NCBI GenBank assembly: GCA_900769645.1
Contig: CAAGHI010000063.1
Span: 1 to 64,000, forward strand
From: Candidatus Gastranaerophilales bacterium
GTDB taxonomy: Bacteria > Cyanobacteriota > Vampirovibrionia > Gastranaerophilales > Gastranaerophilaceae
Length of the DNA: 64,000 nucleotides
Direction: 5' to 3'
Below, one piece after another: positions 27,976 through 36,611 of the stretch (positions are counted from its first letter, which is position 1; every line of letters begins with the position of its first letter). A program made the translations under genes and the position numbers. The notes below the pieces were generated by a model. It did not search any database. It worked only from the letters and a program-made list of their open reading frames with translations, and was not told the origin of the DNA.

Positions 27976-29223
27976 ATGGCTAAGATAATTAAAGTACAAA
28001 AAGGAACAAAGGACATTTTACCTCAGGAAGTCGAACAATGGCACAGACTTGAGAAAAATGCGTTAGAAATATTTACCAGTTACGGATATAAAGAGATTAG
28101 AACACCGATTTTTGAGGCAACAGAACTGTTTGCACGTGGAGTTGGTGATACAACAGATATTGTAAATAAAGAAATGTACACTTTTGAAAAAAGTGATCGT
28201 TCTTTGACGTTGCGACCTGAAAACACGGCAGGAGTTGTTCGTTCGTTTATTGAAAACGGTATGGCAAGGCTTTCTGCACCTGTTAAACTTTGGTATAAGG
28301 GACCAATGTTCAGATATGAAAGGCCGCAAGCTGGGCGCCAAAGACAATTCCACCAAGTTGGGGTTGAAATGTTTGGTATAAAGGAGCCAACGGCTGATGC
28401 TGAGGTTATTTTACTTGCCGTAAACTATTTGAAGTCACTTGGCTTGAATGATTTGGAAGTTGAGATAAATTCTCTCGGTTGCCCAAAATGTCGAGAAGAA
28501 TACAAACGTAAGATTAAAGAAGTTTTAAAACCTGAGTTTGAAAATCTTTGTGAAGATTGCCAAAATCGTTATGAGAAAAATCCTTTGAGACTTTTGGATT
28601 GCAAAGTTGAATCTTGTAAGGAAATTTTTGCAAAACCCGAAATTCAAAAAGTTATTCAGTCTGATTTTATTTGTGACGAATGTGCTGAACATTATGCAAC
28701 ATTAAAAACTTATCTTGATAAACTTGAAGTCCCGTATGTTGAAAACAAGCTACTAGTCAGAGGTTTGGACTATTACAACAGAACTGTCTTTGAGATTAAG
28801 TCGAATAATTTGGGCTCTCAAAATGCTGTATGTGGTGGCGGACGTTATGATAGTTTGGTTAGAAACCTTGGCGGAGATGATACTCCGGCTGTTGGTTGGG
28901 CAATGGGAATGGAAAGATTAAATTCTTTGTTGCCTGATGTTGAACCTAAAAAACTCGATGGTTATATTGTTTCAAATTCTTCTGCTGATGCTTTTTTACT
29001 TGCACAAGAATTGCGTAATAAAGGATTGAATGTAGAATTTGATTTAGCAAATAAAAAATTCACCAAGCAACTCGAAAAAGCATCAAAAGTTGCTAAGTTT
29101 GCCTTGATTTTGGGCGAAGATGAGATTAGTAATGGAAAAGTTTCTGTCAAAAACCTTGAAACATCAGAACAAGTTACTGTTGACAGGGCAGATGTTTTAA
29201 ATGTTGTTAGAAATCAGGAGTAA
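27976..29223 (+). CDS. hisS: Histidyl-tRNA synthetase
   Basis: About 415 residues, class II synthetase. KGTKDILP at the start, motif 2 FRYERPQAGRQRQFHQ, the histidine-binding LVRGLDYYNRTVFE and GGGRYD, and the C-terminal anticodon-binding domain are all present. The ATG at 27976 follows a perfect promoter by seven bases, without Shine-Dalgarno, so the mRNA is probably leaderless; a TTG at 27949 lies inside the promoter and is excluded. Followed by two small genes with overlapping or near-touching starts. Confidence 0.95.
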   Translation: MAKIIKVQKGTKDILPQEVEQWHRLEKNALEIFTSYGYKEIRTPIFEATELFARGVGDTTDIVNKEMYTFEKSDRSLTLRPENTAGVVRSFIENGMARLSAPVKLWYKGPMFRYERPQAGRQRQFHQVGVEMFGIKEPTADAEVILLAVNYLKSLGLNDLEVEINSLGCPKCREEYKRKIKEVLKPEFENLCEDCQNRYEKNPLRLLDCKVESCKEIFAKPEIQKVIQSDFICDECAEHYATLKTYLDKLEVPYVENKLLVRGLDYYNRTVFEIKSNNLGSQNAVCGGGRYDSLVRNLGGDDTPAVGWAMGMERLNSLLPDVEPKKLDGYIVSNSSADAFLLAQELRNKGLNVEFDLANKKFTKQLEKASKVAKFALILGEDEISNGKVSVKNLETSEQVTVDRADVLNVVRNQE

Positions 29224-29226
29224 GTT

Positions 29227-29565
29227 ATGGGCGCAAATTCTGTTGATGAAGTTGTTTTAAAACTTTCAAAAGCTTTTAATAGAATTTTCAATGATTTCAA
29301 AGGAATGTATTTGTTTGGAAAATTTTTGGACGGACAAATGCATGAGGGCGAAGATATTGAACTTGTAGCGATTTTTGACATTGAGGATAAGTCAAAAAGA
29401 GAACAGATTTGGCCGATTGTCGGAAAAGTTGAGACAGAATTAGATGTTTGCATTGATTTGTACCCATACACTGAGGCGACATTTAAGCAAGATGAAGAAA
29501 TCTACGATGAAATTATGTCAGAAGGCGTATTTTATAACAGTAAAGGACAGAGGATAGAAAAATGA
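29227..29565 (+). CDS. Nucleotidyltransferase-domain small protein
   Basis: 112 residues. The FGKFLDGQMHEGEDIELVAIFD segment resembles the GSFxxG...DxD nucleotide-binding motif of minimal nucleotidyltransferases, though GS has become GK and the acidic pair is D-I-E. It may be an inactive or specialised MNT. It begins three bases after hisS, in the same operon. Confidence 0.55.
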   Translation: MGANSVDEVVLKLSKAFNRIFNDFKGMYLFGKFLDGQMHEGEDIELVAIFDIEDKSKREQIWPIVGKVETELDVCIDLYPYTEATFKQDEEIYDEIMSEGVFYNSKGQRIEK

Positions 29566-29777
29566 GTCAAATTACAATTCGTTCAGACAGAAAAGATGAT
29601 TACACATTCTACTACAAGGGAGATGAAGTTACTCTTGGAGCAGGCAAAATCATTAGCATTGCAACAGGTTTAGATGATGTTGTTCTTCCAACTTGTGCTA
29701 TGAAAATTATTAATAACCTTATCGTTATTAAAGAAGATGTGAAACATAAGCACCACGACGAAGAAGAGGCAAAATAG
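29562..29777 (+). CDS. Small protein of unknown function
   Basis: 71 residues, last gene of the hisS operon, overlapping the previous gene by four bases (ATGA). Predicted mostly beta, ending in a His/Glu-rich tail (KHKHHDEEEAK) that could bind metal. I recognise no family. Confidence 0.6.
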   Translation: MSQITIRSDRKDDYTFYYKGDEVTLGAGKIISIATGLDDVVLPTCAMKIINNLIVIKEDVKHKHHDEEEAK

Positions 29778-29790
29778 GTTTTTAGCATAA

Positions 29791-29825
29791 AAGACAGAGC
29801 TTCTTTTTGAGGTTCTGTCTTTTTG
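29791..29825. terminator. Rho-independent terminator
   Basis: AAGACAGAGC and GGTTCTGTCTT pair, followed by T. It ends the hisS operon and, read backwards, the gene at 29831. Confidence 0.75.
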
Positions 29826-29830
29826 CAATT

Positions 29831-30133
29831 TTATTGAGTCTTGTTGTTAATTGTGTTGCGACGTTTGTCGATGTTATTAAGTTGGTTTTGACTATCTTCT
29901 CGACCTTGATTCATTTTATCTTGAATGGTTTGAGCATTTTGCTCTGTACTATTTTTAAAGTCAGGAATGTGTTTTTTCATTTGTGCGTCTGGATCGTTAA
30001 TCATTTGTTTCATCTCTATTTGCGATGGAGTGTTTGCGGCGACGTTTTCAAGTTCTGCAAGCCTTTCTTTTGCATCAAAAAATGCAATAAGTGCAATTAT
30101 TAAAATTGAAGCCAAAATTAAAGAGTTTTTCAT
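29831..30133 (-). CDS. Small membrane-anchored or secreted protein of unknown function
   Basis: 100 residues. One N-terminal hydrophobic helix (about 5-20) is followed by a polar, Asn/Gln/Lys-rich tail predicted to be helical or coiled. AAAGGTTG precedes the ATG at 30133. The frame on the opposite strand is a Cys/Phe-rich shadow. Confidence 0.5.
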   Translation of the reverse strand: MKNSLILASILIIALIAFFDAKERLAELENVAANTPSQIEMKQMINDPDAQMKKHIPDFKNSTEQNAQTIQDKMNQGREDSQNQLNNIDKRRNTINNKTQ

Positions 30134-30270
30134 AAAATCAACCTTTCAAAAATATTTTTGCACTTCTATTGAAAAAATAAAATTCCCCAACAATTTAATT
30201 TTAAATACTTGCATTAAGTTGGTTTGAATGCTAAAATGGATTTGTACAGAGAGAAAATGGAGAAAGACTT

Positions 30271-30435
30271 ATGGCAAGATTAATCAGACCAAGCTGGGCT
30301 ATCAGATGTGTTCAATCAGGTTGCAAAACATTGTTTGAAGTTGCAAAAGTAGAAGATGGAAAACAACAAGAAGTTGTATGTCCAAATTGTGGTGAACACT
30401 ATGTTTACCCGATTTATGACGAAGACGAAAAATAA
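30271..30435 (+). CDS. 54-residue zinc-ribbon protein
   Basis: Cysteines 13, 18, 37 and 40 (CVQSGC and CPNC) form a zinc-ribbon pattern. The ends are ARLIRPSWAIR and the acidic YDEDEK. GGAGAAAG lies upstream of ATG 30271. Function unknown; such proteins often bind RNA or act as small regulators. Confidence 0.65.
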   Translation: MARLIRPSWAIRCVQSGCKTLFEVAKVEDGKQQEVVCPNCGEHYVYPIYDEDEK

Positions 30436-30464
30436 TTATTATTGCATACATAAGTAGATGCAAT

Positions 30465-30628
30465 GAATTGCCTCTCTCCCTTGATTAGGGAGCGGATTGT
30501 TGGCAGAGAGCGGAGTGCTTTTGCAGAGCAAAACACGTAGACTCGTTTATCGCCAACAACCAAGCAGAGAAGGAGAGTGGGTAAACAATACAGTAAAGCA
30601 ATTTTGTAGGACGGGGTACCTACCCCGT
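30465..30628. repeat. Palindromic repeats between the zinc-ribbon and radical-SAM genes
   Basis: CTCTCCCTTGATTAGGGAG, TTGTTGGCAGAGAG...CGCCAACAA and a palindrome ACGGGGTACCTACCCCGT (30611-30628). They resemble the repeat pieces at 26195-26400 and 44218-44285. Confidence 0.6.
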
Positions 30629-30636
30629 CATTATTT

Positions 30637-31581
30637 ATGCCAGAAAGGGATATTTTGTTCAATAATACAGATAAACGCTATAATCAATATAGTGCTCATT
30701 TGAAAAACAAATTTGGTGCAAAGGTTTATAAAATAACTCTTGATGCCGGTTTTTCATGCCCAAATCGAGATGGTGCGATTTCTACCGGCGGTTGTATTTT
30801 TTGTGATGAAGGTGGAAGTTTTTCGCAGGCACATTCAAAACTTTTGCCGATAAAAGAACAGGTTCAAGTTGGTGCGGAAACCTTGAAAAATCGCTTTAAA
30901 GCACAAAAATTTATGTCATATTTTCAAGCTTATTCAAATACGTATAAACCGGTGTGTGAGCTTGAAAAGATTTACAACTCGGCACTTAATCACCCTGATA
31001 TTGTTGGGATTTCGATAGGTACACGCCCTGACTGTGTTGATGATGAAAAAATTAAATTGATTTCAACATACAAAGATGATTATTATACGTGGGTTGAATA
31101 TGGCTTGCAATCTATTCATGACAAGACTTTGCAAAAAATTAATCGAGGGCATGATTTTGATTGCTTCTTGAAGGCTTATGAAAAGACAAAAAATGCTGGA
31201 ATAAATGTTTGTGTTCACGTAATTTTTGGCATGTGGGAATCTCATGACGAAATTATGCAAACGGCTCAAAAGCTTGCAGAGCTCAGTGTTGACGGAGTGA
31301 AAATCCACATGCTTTGTGCGTTGGAAGGAACAAAACTTGCCAAGATGTATGAAAATGGCGAAATAGATTTTATGAACGAAGATGAGTATGTTCAAACAGT
31401 GTGCGACTTTTTGGAATACCTTCCGAAAAATACGACAATTCATCGACTTGCCGGAAACGGTCTGAGCTCTGAACTTATTGCACCTCTTTGGCTTTCGAAA
31501 AAATTTGATTGCTTGAACAAGATTGATAGAGAATTTATTAAACGGAATTCATATCAGGGTGTAAAATATATTTACAAATAA
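30637..31581 (+). CDS. Radical SAM protein, TIGR01212 (YhcC) type
   Basis: 314 residues. The cluster-binding cysteines are in CPNRDGAISTGGCIFC (41, 53, 56), a spacing characteristic of the TIGR01212 group. RPDCVDDEKI, WVEYGLQS and the closing NGLSSELIAPLW fit that family. The reaction is not firmly known. No Shine-Dalgarno is evident and a palindrome ends eight bases before the ATG. Confidence 0.85.
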   Translation: MPERDILFNNTDKRYNQYSAHLKNKFGAKVYKITLDAGFSCPNRDGAISTGGCIFCDEGGSFSQAHSKLLPIKEQVQVGAETLKNRFKAQKFMSYFQAYSNTYKPVCELEKIYNSALNHPDIVGISIGTRPDCVDDEKIKLISTYKDDYYTWVEYGLQSIHDKTLQKINRGHDFDCFLKAYEKTKNAGINVCVHVIFGMWESHDEIMQTAQKLAELSVDGVKIHMLCALEGTKLAKMYENGEIDFMNEDEYVQTVCDFLEYLPKNTTIHRLAGNGLSSELIAPLWLSKKFDCLNKIDREFIKRNSYQGVKYIYK

Positions 31582-31706
31582 TGATTTGTGTGCAATAATG
31601 TGTAGGCGATGTGTGTAAACAAATTGTAACGTTTTGTTAATAAAACGGCAAGAAAAATTTTTCACGTGTATTAATAGTCGTGAAAAGTACTAAATGGAGA
31701 AAATAT

Positions 31707-32387
31707 ATGTTATCAGTTCAACCTAAATTTTCAGTGAATTACAATCCTGCATTCAAAATGAATCAAGATAGAACAGAATTTGAATTTGATCCTTTTGCAG
31801 ACGAAGCTTCGTATAATTCAGCAAAAGCAGAATTAGAAGGTCAAAAAGATGAATTTGAAAGTTTGGTAAAAGATAAAGAATTGAATTTACCAAAGCCTGC
31901 CAAGAAGTTAATTAAAGGCGGAGCAGTTGTAACCGGTGGTATTTTAGGCGGAATGGCAACAGGTTGGGGAACTAAAAAATCAATCGCTGGAATGAAAGCT
32001 CTTAATAAAGCTAAAGCTGTTGTTGGCATGAAAGCAAAAGTTGCTAAAGCTTGGACTGCTGCGAAAAATTTTGCAGGAAAAATCTTTAAGAAATTTAAAG
32101 AATCAAAAATTTATACAACTCCAAAAGCAAAATTTAATAAGTTAGCAACAAAATTTGCTAAATCAAAAGTTGGAAAACCTATTGCAAAGGCTTATAACGC
32201 AACTAAAAACTTTATTGGTAAAGGTGTTAAAAAAGTTAAAGCCGGTGTAAACTGGGTTCTAAATAAAATTAAAAGCGTAAAATCTGAAACTTATGAAAAT
32301 GTAGCTGTGAATACTGTTGGTGTTTCTGGTGGTATTGCATCAGGTGTTACTGCATTGAAAGAACAAAATGAAAAGGACGCTGAATAA
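31707..32387 (+). CDS. Lysine-rich protein of unknown function with glycine-rich hydrophobic stretch
   Basis: 226 residues. An N-terminal PKFSVNYNPAFKMN segment and an acidic patch precede a Gly-rich hydrophobic stretch (GGAVVTGGILGGMATGWG), a very basic Lys/Ala repeat-like region (about 105-200) and a second glycine-rich stretch. GGAGAAA precedes ATG 31707. It overlaps the next gene (TAATG), so the two act together. No family recognised; the basic middle could bind nucleic acid or anionic lipid. Confidence 0.6.
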   Translation: MLSVQPKFSVNYNPAFKMNQDRTEFEFDPFADEASYNSAKAELEGQKDEFESLVKDKELNLPKPAKKLIKGGAVVTGGILGGMATGWGTKKSIAGMKALNKAKAVVGMKAKVAKAWTAAKNFAGKIFKKFKESKIYTTPKAKFNKLATKFAKSKVGKPIAKAYNATKNFIGKGVKKVKAGVNWVLNKIKSVKSETYENVAVNTVGVSGGIASGVTALKEQNEKDAE

Positions 32388-32860
32388 TGCCAATTTCTAT
32401 GAATGACAAAATTGCATTTTCATCAAGTCAGCCAACTCATACCGGTCGGGATAAAGATACTGAAAAAAAAGTTGTAACAGGCGGTGGTGCGGTTGCGGCG
32501 ACTACTGCTGCGGCAAGAGCAAAAGGTGCAAAATCCGGCTTTGACATGTTTAATTCAGCATCTAAGGTTTCTAAGGGGATAACTTCTTCTGCTAAAACCG
32601 CTTCAAATGTTGCAAAAGAAACTAGGGGGTTGTGGGGCAAGGTCGCAGAAAATGCAAGATGGGCAAAAAATGCTATAATGAATTGGGGCAAAACATTGCA
32701 AAATTCAAAGTTTTTGAAGCCTCTTGTAAATAGCAAACTTTTCAGATTTGGCGCAGGAACATTGGGATATGGCTTTGGGCTTGTAACATTGATTTCAGGA
32801 CTTGCTGATATCACGAAAGTTACGACTGAGGCTATTGAAAAACAGGCTAATAAATCATAA
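32387..32860 (+). CDS. Protein of unknown function with C-terminal membrane segment
   Basis: 157 residues. MNDKIAFSSSQ at the start resembles the N-terminus of its neighbour; Ala/Lys-rich central part and a hydrophobic end (FGAGTLGYGFGLVTLISGLA). Second gene of the pair with 31707. Function unknown. Confidence 0.6.
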   Translation: MPISMNDKIAFSSSQPTHTGRDKDTEKKVVTGGGAVAATTAAARAKGAKSGFDMFNSASKVSKGITSSAKTASNVAKETRGLWGKVAENARWAKNAIMNWGKTLQNSKFLKPLVNSKLFRFGAGTLGYGFGLVTLISGLADITKVTTEAIEKQANKS

Positions 32861-32865
32861 TAACG

Positions 32866-32893
32866 TTGAAATTTTTTAAAAATATGTTATAAT
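32866..32893 (+). promoter_or_regulatory. Promoter of G-run prepilin B
   Basis: TTGAAA (32866-32871), 16-base spacer ending AATATGT, TATAAT (32888-32893), closely like the prepilin A promoter. Confidence 0.7.
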
Positions 32894-32927
32894 AGCCTCG
32901 TAATACATAGATTGCGAGGTTTTTATA

Positions 32928-33781
32928 ATGAGAAAGTTTAATTTTAGAAGAGCTCTCGGGGGGGGGGCTATCGTGAAGAAGCACGTGTAGCTTTTAAGTT
33001 TGCTGATTTAGATGCAAAGATGCCAAGAGGCATAGAGGCAAAGTCTGTTGCAGAAGTTATTTCCGTTAATAATTGCGAAGAACATGAGTCTATTGTAGGT
33101 TGGGCTCACCAGCCCAACAACGAAACTAAAAAAGCAGCTTTTACTCTAGCAGAAGTCTTAATCAGCCTCGGTATTATCGGAGTTGTTGCTGCTCTTACTA
33201 TCCCAAGTTTGGTTGCAAAATATCAAAAATATGTTCTCAAAAATCAATTTTTGAAAGCTTATTCAAATTTGCAAAATGCAATAAATATGACAATTAGTGC
33301 TAATGGAGCTTATTATGATTGTTATACTAATGGAATTAGTGGAATTGACTATCATTATGCAGATTGTTCTGCATTTTGGAATGATTTTAGGAAAAATCTC
33401 AAAATTTTGAAAACTTGTGATTATAAAGCCGGTAAATGTAATGTTAAATATAAAACACCGAGCGAGGTATTAGCAAGTGGGGGTTCGACAAAAGATTCAA
33501 GTTGTTCTTTTTTGAGGTCTATGCAAACTGATATATATACATTAGCGGACGGTTCATATTTTATTGAGGCAAAGGCGGGCGTTTCTGCACAAAATACTTT
33601 ATATATGACGATTGATGTAAATGGAGAAAAAGGCCCAAATAAGTGGGGGTATGATGTGTTTTATTTAATGTTGCAGCGTGATGATGCAACATCTACTGTA
33701 AAATTAACCGATAGAGTTTGTGCTCTGAAAGAAAAAGGTGGATATTATGCAACTGAAATGGTGTCTATAAATAAATTGTAG
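32928..33781 (+). CDS. G-run prepilin B (interrupted frame)
   Basis: ATG 32928, after GAGG, reads RKFNFRRAL and reaches G10 (32958-32967), then stops at TAG 32988. With eleven G the frame continues without stop to 33781, giving 284 residues: a 71-residue leader ending NNETKKAA, FTLAEVLI and a membrane helix, a Cys-rich globular part, DVNGEKGPNKWGYDVF and the C-terminus. The leader contains MPRGIEAKSV, which is also in the leader of prepilin E. An internal ATG at 33020 has no Shine-Dalgarno. As written the gene is off. Confidence 0.75.
32958..32967 (+). repeat. Homopolymer G10 in prepilin B
   Basis: Ten G after AGAGCTCTC and before CTATCG. Eleven or eight would restore the frame. Confidence 0.9.
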
Positions 33782-33818
33782 TGTTGAGAAATCAAAATAA
33801 TCGTGCTATCTTTATTGT

Positions 33819-34973
33819 ATGCACGATTTTATTTTTAGAGAAATTAAAGAAACTGATATTGAAAAAGAAATTGAAAAAATTGGGTTTGATTCATGTTATT
33901 CGCATAAGGCACGAGAAAAATTTGAGTACAAAAATATAAAAATTTATTCTTTGAAGCCTGCTATGGCAAATATAATCAAGCAAACGGCTCTTTCTGTCGG
34001 GTGCGATTGTGCGACACATCGAGAGGTTATTACCGGAAAAATTGAAAAATCAGACTGTATCTTAGGCGGAAGTGTTTCGCAGATTAAAAAGATTGCTGAA
34101 AAGTTGAAGTTTCAGCCGTTTGGGTTGAAAAAACTGGGCGAAGAACTCGAAAAATTATGTCCTCCCCTTGCGGAAGGTCCGAAATCTGTGATTTCGAGGA
34201 GGGGAACTCAACTCGTTGGAATTCTCAACCTTACTCCAAATTCCTTTTCTGACGGTGGAATGTACAATGACTTTGAGTGTGCAAAAGAGCATTTGCTTGA
34301 ATTAATCAATGACGGTGCCGATATTATTGATATCGGTGCTGAGTCGACAAAACCGTATTCAAAATCGGTTCCTGCAAAAGAGCAATTAGAAAAACTTCTC
34401 CCGATAATTGACTTTGCCAAAGGTAAAATTGCATTGAGTATTGATACGAGAAGTTCTGAGGTTGCGGAAGAGTGTTTGAATGCCGGAGCAAATATAATTA
34501 ATGATGTTTCAGGTTTTGATTATGATAAAAAAATGGCTGATGTTGTTGCAAAATATAATGTGCCTGTGATTATTCAGCATTCAAAGGGGACGCCTGAAAA
34601 TATGCAGAATTCGCCAGTGTACACTGATTTGATGGAAGAAATCTTTTTGAATTTACGTAAAAAAGTTGATTTTGCACATTCAAAAGGAATTGAAAATATA
34701 ATTATTGACCCTGGAATTGGGTTTGGCAAATCTCGTGAGAACAATTTTGAGATTATTCGACGAGTGGAAGAATTTCAAAGTTTGGGGTGTTCTGTTATGC
34801 TTGGAATTTCTCGAAAAAGCCTTCTCAATATGCAAGACGAGGATAATTTTACCAAGGATATTTATACTGCGGCACTCAACACACTTGCGATAGAGAAAAA
34901 AGTTGATTACATAAGAGTTCACAATGTAAAAATGCACAAAACCCTGATTGATTTGATGAAATGTTTATGGTAA
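33819..34973 (+). CDS. folP: Dihydropteroate synthase with N-terminal extension
   Basis: 384 residues. The DHPS barrel starts near residue 129: GILNLTPNSFSDGG, DIGAESTKP, SIDTRSSEV, NDVSGF, DPGIGFGKS and LGISRKS are all standard. It joins p-aminobenzoate and dihydropterin pyrophosphate in folate synthesis. The first 110 residues are an extra domain known in some bacterial and archaeal DHPS proteins. Residues 114-129 are encoded by a palindromic repeat (34161-34204) of intergenic type, inserted in frame at the domain boundary. No Shine-Dalgarno; TTGAGA-N17-TATCTT ends seven bases before the ATG. Confidence 0.88.
   Translation: MHDFIFREIKETDIEKEIEKIGFDSCYSHKAREKFEYKNIKIYSLKPAMANIIKQTALSVGCDCATHREVITGKIEKSDCILGGSVSQIKKIAEKLKFQPFGLKKLGEELEKLCPPLAEGPKSVISRRGTQLVGILNLTPNSFSDGGMYNDFECAKEHLLELINDGADIIDIGAESTKPYSKSVPAKEQLEKLLPIIDFAKGKIALSIDTRSSEVAEECLNAGANIINDVSGFDYDKKMADVVAKYNVPVIIQHSKGTPENMQNSPVYTDLMEEIFLNLRKKVDFAHSKGIENIIIDPGIGFGKSRENNFEIIRRVEEFQSLGCSVMLGISRKSLLNMQDEDNFTKDIYTAALNTLAIEKKVDYIRVHNVKMHKTLIDLMKCLW
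34161..34204. repeat. Palindromic repeat inside folP
   Basis: Outer arms CCTCC and GGAGG with an inner hairpin CGAAATC/GATTTCG. Similar CTCCC...GGGAG elements are intergenic elsewhere in this window. Confidence 0.6.
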
Positions 34974-34976
34974 TAT

Positions 34977-35097
34977 TAAGTCGCTAAGACTTTAAGGCGA
35001 TAAGACGTTAAGTCCTTTTCAATATTCATAAAATCATAAAAAACAACTTAACAATATACTCTTATAGTCTTAACGACCTAGCGACTTAACGTCTTTA
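34977..35097. repeat. Inverted repeat between folP and gatB
   Basis: TTAAGTCGCTA (34977-34987) is matched by TAGCGACTTAA (35079-35089), and TAAGACGTTAAGT (35001-35013) by ACTTAACGTCTT (35084-35095). It has the size of a small MITE-like element and no clear T-run. Confidence 0.7.
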
Positions 35098-35114
35098 ATA
35101 AAAAGGAGAAAATA

Positions 35115-36557
35115 ATGGAAGACTTGAGAGATAAATATGAAGTTGTAATTGGTTTGGAAGTTCATGCGCAATTGAAAACCAAATCAAAGATTTTCGCACC
35201 TGATGGCTGTGAATTTGGTAAAGAACCTAACTCTGAAACAAGCCCTATTACTTTGGGGATGCCTGGGGTTTTACCTGTTCTTAACAAAGAGTGTGTTAAT
35301 ATGGGAATTTTGACAGGTTTGGCTTTGAACTGTGAAATTCCTGAAAGATGTAAATTCGACAGAAAACAGTATTTTTATCCGGATCTTCCGAAAGGGTATC
35401 AAATTTCTCAATATGATGAGCCGATTTGTGTAAACGGTTATTTGGATATTAAAGGCAAAAGAATTGGTATCACACGTGCTCACTTGGAAGAAGATGCTGG
35501 AAAACTTGTTCACGCTGGGGCTGATGGACTTGCTGGTTCTTCTTATTCATTAGTTGACTTGAACAGAGCAGGAACTCCGCTTTTGGAAATCGTTTCCGAA
35601 CCTGATATGAGATCTTCTGAAGAGGCTAGAAACTATATGGAAGAATTGAGAAATATTGTTCGTTACATCGGTGTTTGTGATGGTAACTTGGAAGAAGGTT
35701 CTATGAGATGTGACGCCAATATTTCAATTATGCCAAAAGGCTCAAAAGAATTTGGTACTCGTGCTGAAATCAAGAACGTAAACAGTTTTTCAGCTCTTCA
35801 ACGTGCTATTGAATACGAAATCGACAGACAAATCGAAATCGTTGAAGAAGGAGGTAAAGTTGTTCAAGAAACAAGACTTTGGGACGACAATTCTCGTGAA
35901 ACTCGCTCAATGCGTGGTAAAGAAGATGCTCACGATTACAGATACTTCCCAGAACCTGATTTGATGCCTTTAAAAATATCAAGAGAATGGGTTCAAGAAA
36001 TCAAGGATAAAATGCCTGAACTTCCGCAAGCTAAACGAGAACGCTATATGTCACTTGGCTTGAGCGAATATGATGCATCTGTTATCGTTGAACAAATGGG
36101 ATTGGCGTTGTTCTTTGACAAGGTTTTGGAACTGGGTGCTTCTCCAAAAATCGCTGTAAACTTTATCATGGGTGAAATTGCAGCTTATTTGAAAGAACAA
36201 AAGCAAGAAATTACGGATACAAAATTGACTCCTGAAAATCTTGTTGAATTGATTTCTTTAATTGAAAAAAATACAATTTCTAATAACATCGGTAAACAAA
36301 TCATTATTGATATGATGAAAGACGGTACTAAGGCTTCTGAAATCGTTGAAAAACGTGGCTTGAGCCAGATTTCGGATACCGGTGCGATTAAAGAAATTGC
36401 TCAAAAAATCGTTGATGCTCACCCGAACGAAGTTCAAGCTTACAAAAATGGTAAAAACAACTTGTTAGGCTTCTTTGTTGGTCAAGTTATGAAAGAAACA
36501 AAGGGTAGAGCTAATCCGAAAGCTGTAAATGAAATTTTGAGAGATATTTTAGGCTAG
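35115..36557 (+). CDS. gatB: Aspartyl/glutamyl-tRNA amidotransferase subunit B
   Basis: 480 residues. GLEVHAQLKTKSKIF, the DLNRAGTPLLEIVSEPD segment, EGSMRCDANIS and HDYRYFPEPDL are GatB signatures, and the C-terminal YqeY-like helical domain is present. In the GatCAB complex it converts Glu-tRNA-Gln and Asp-tRNA-Asn to the amidated forms. GatA and GatC are not in the window. AAGGAG precedes ATG 35115. Confidence 0.95.
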   Translation: MEDLRDKYEVVIGLEVHAQLKTKSKIFAPDGCEFGKEPNSETSPITLGMPGVLPVLNKECVNMGILTGLALNCEIPERCKFDRKQYFYPDLPKGYQISQYDEPICVNGYLDIKGKRIGITRAHLEEDAGKLVHAGADGLAGSSYSLVDLNRAGTPLLEIVSEPDMRSSEEARNYMEELRNIVRYIGVCDGNLEEGSMRCDANISIMPKGSKEFGTRAEIKNVNSFSALQRAIEYEIDRQIEIVEEGGKVVQETRLWDDNSRETRSMRGKEDAHDYRYFPEPDLMPLKISREWVQEIKDKMPELPQAKRERYMSLGLSEYDASVIVEQMGLALFFDKVLELGASPKIAVNFIMGEIAAYLKEQKQEITDTKLTPENLVELISLIEKNTISNNIGKQIIIDMMKDGTKASEIVEKRGLSQISDTGAIKEIAQKIVDAHPNEVQAYKNGKNNLLGFFVGQVMKETKGRANPKAVNEILRDILG

Positions 36558-36611
36558 AATTTAATGTCCTCCCACTTTTGGGAGGACTGTTTAAATCCAA
36601 ACGGAGTGATT

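Noticed and set aside
29807..30103. 98-residue plus-strand frame
   Set aside because: It is Phe/Cys-rich and opposite a minus-strand frame with Shine-Dalgarno and hydrophobic anchor; judged a shadow.
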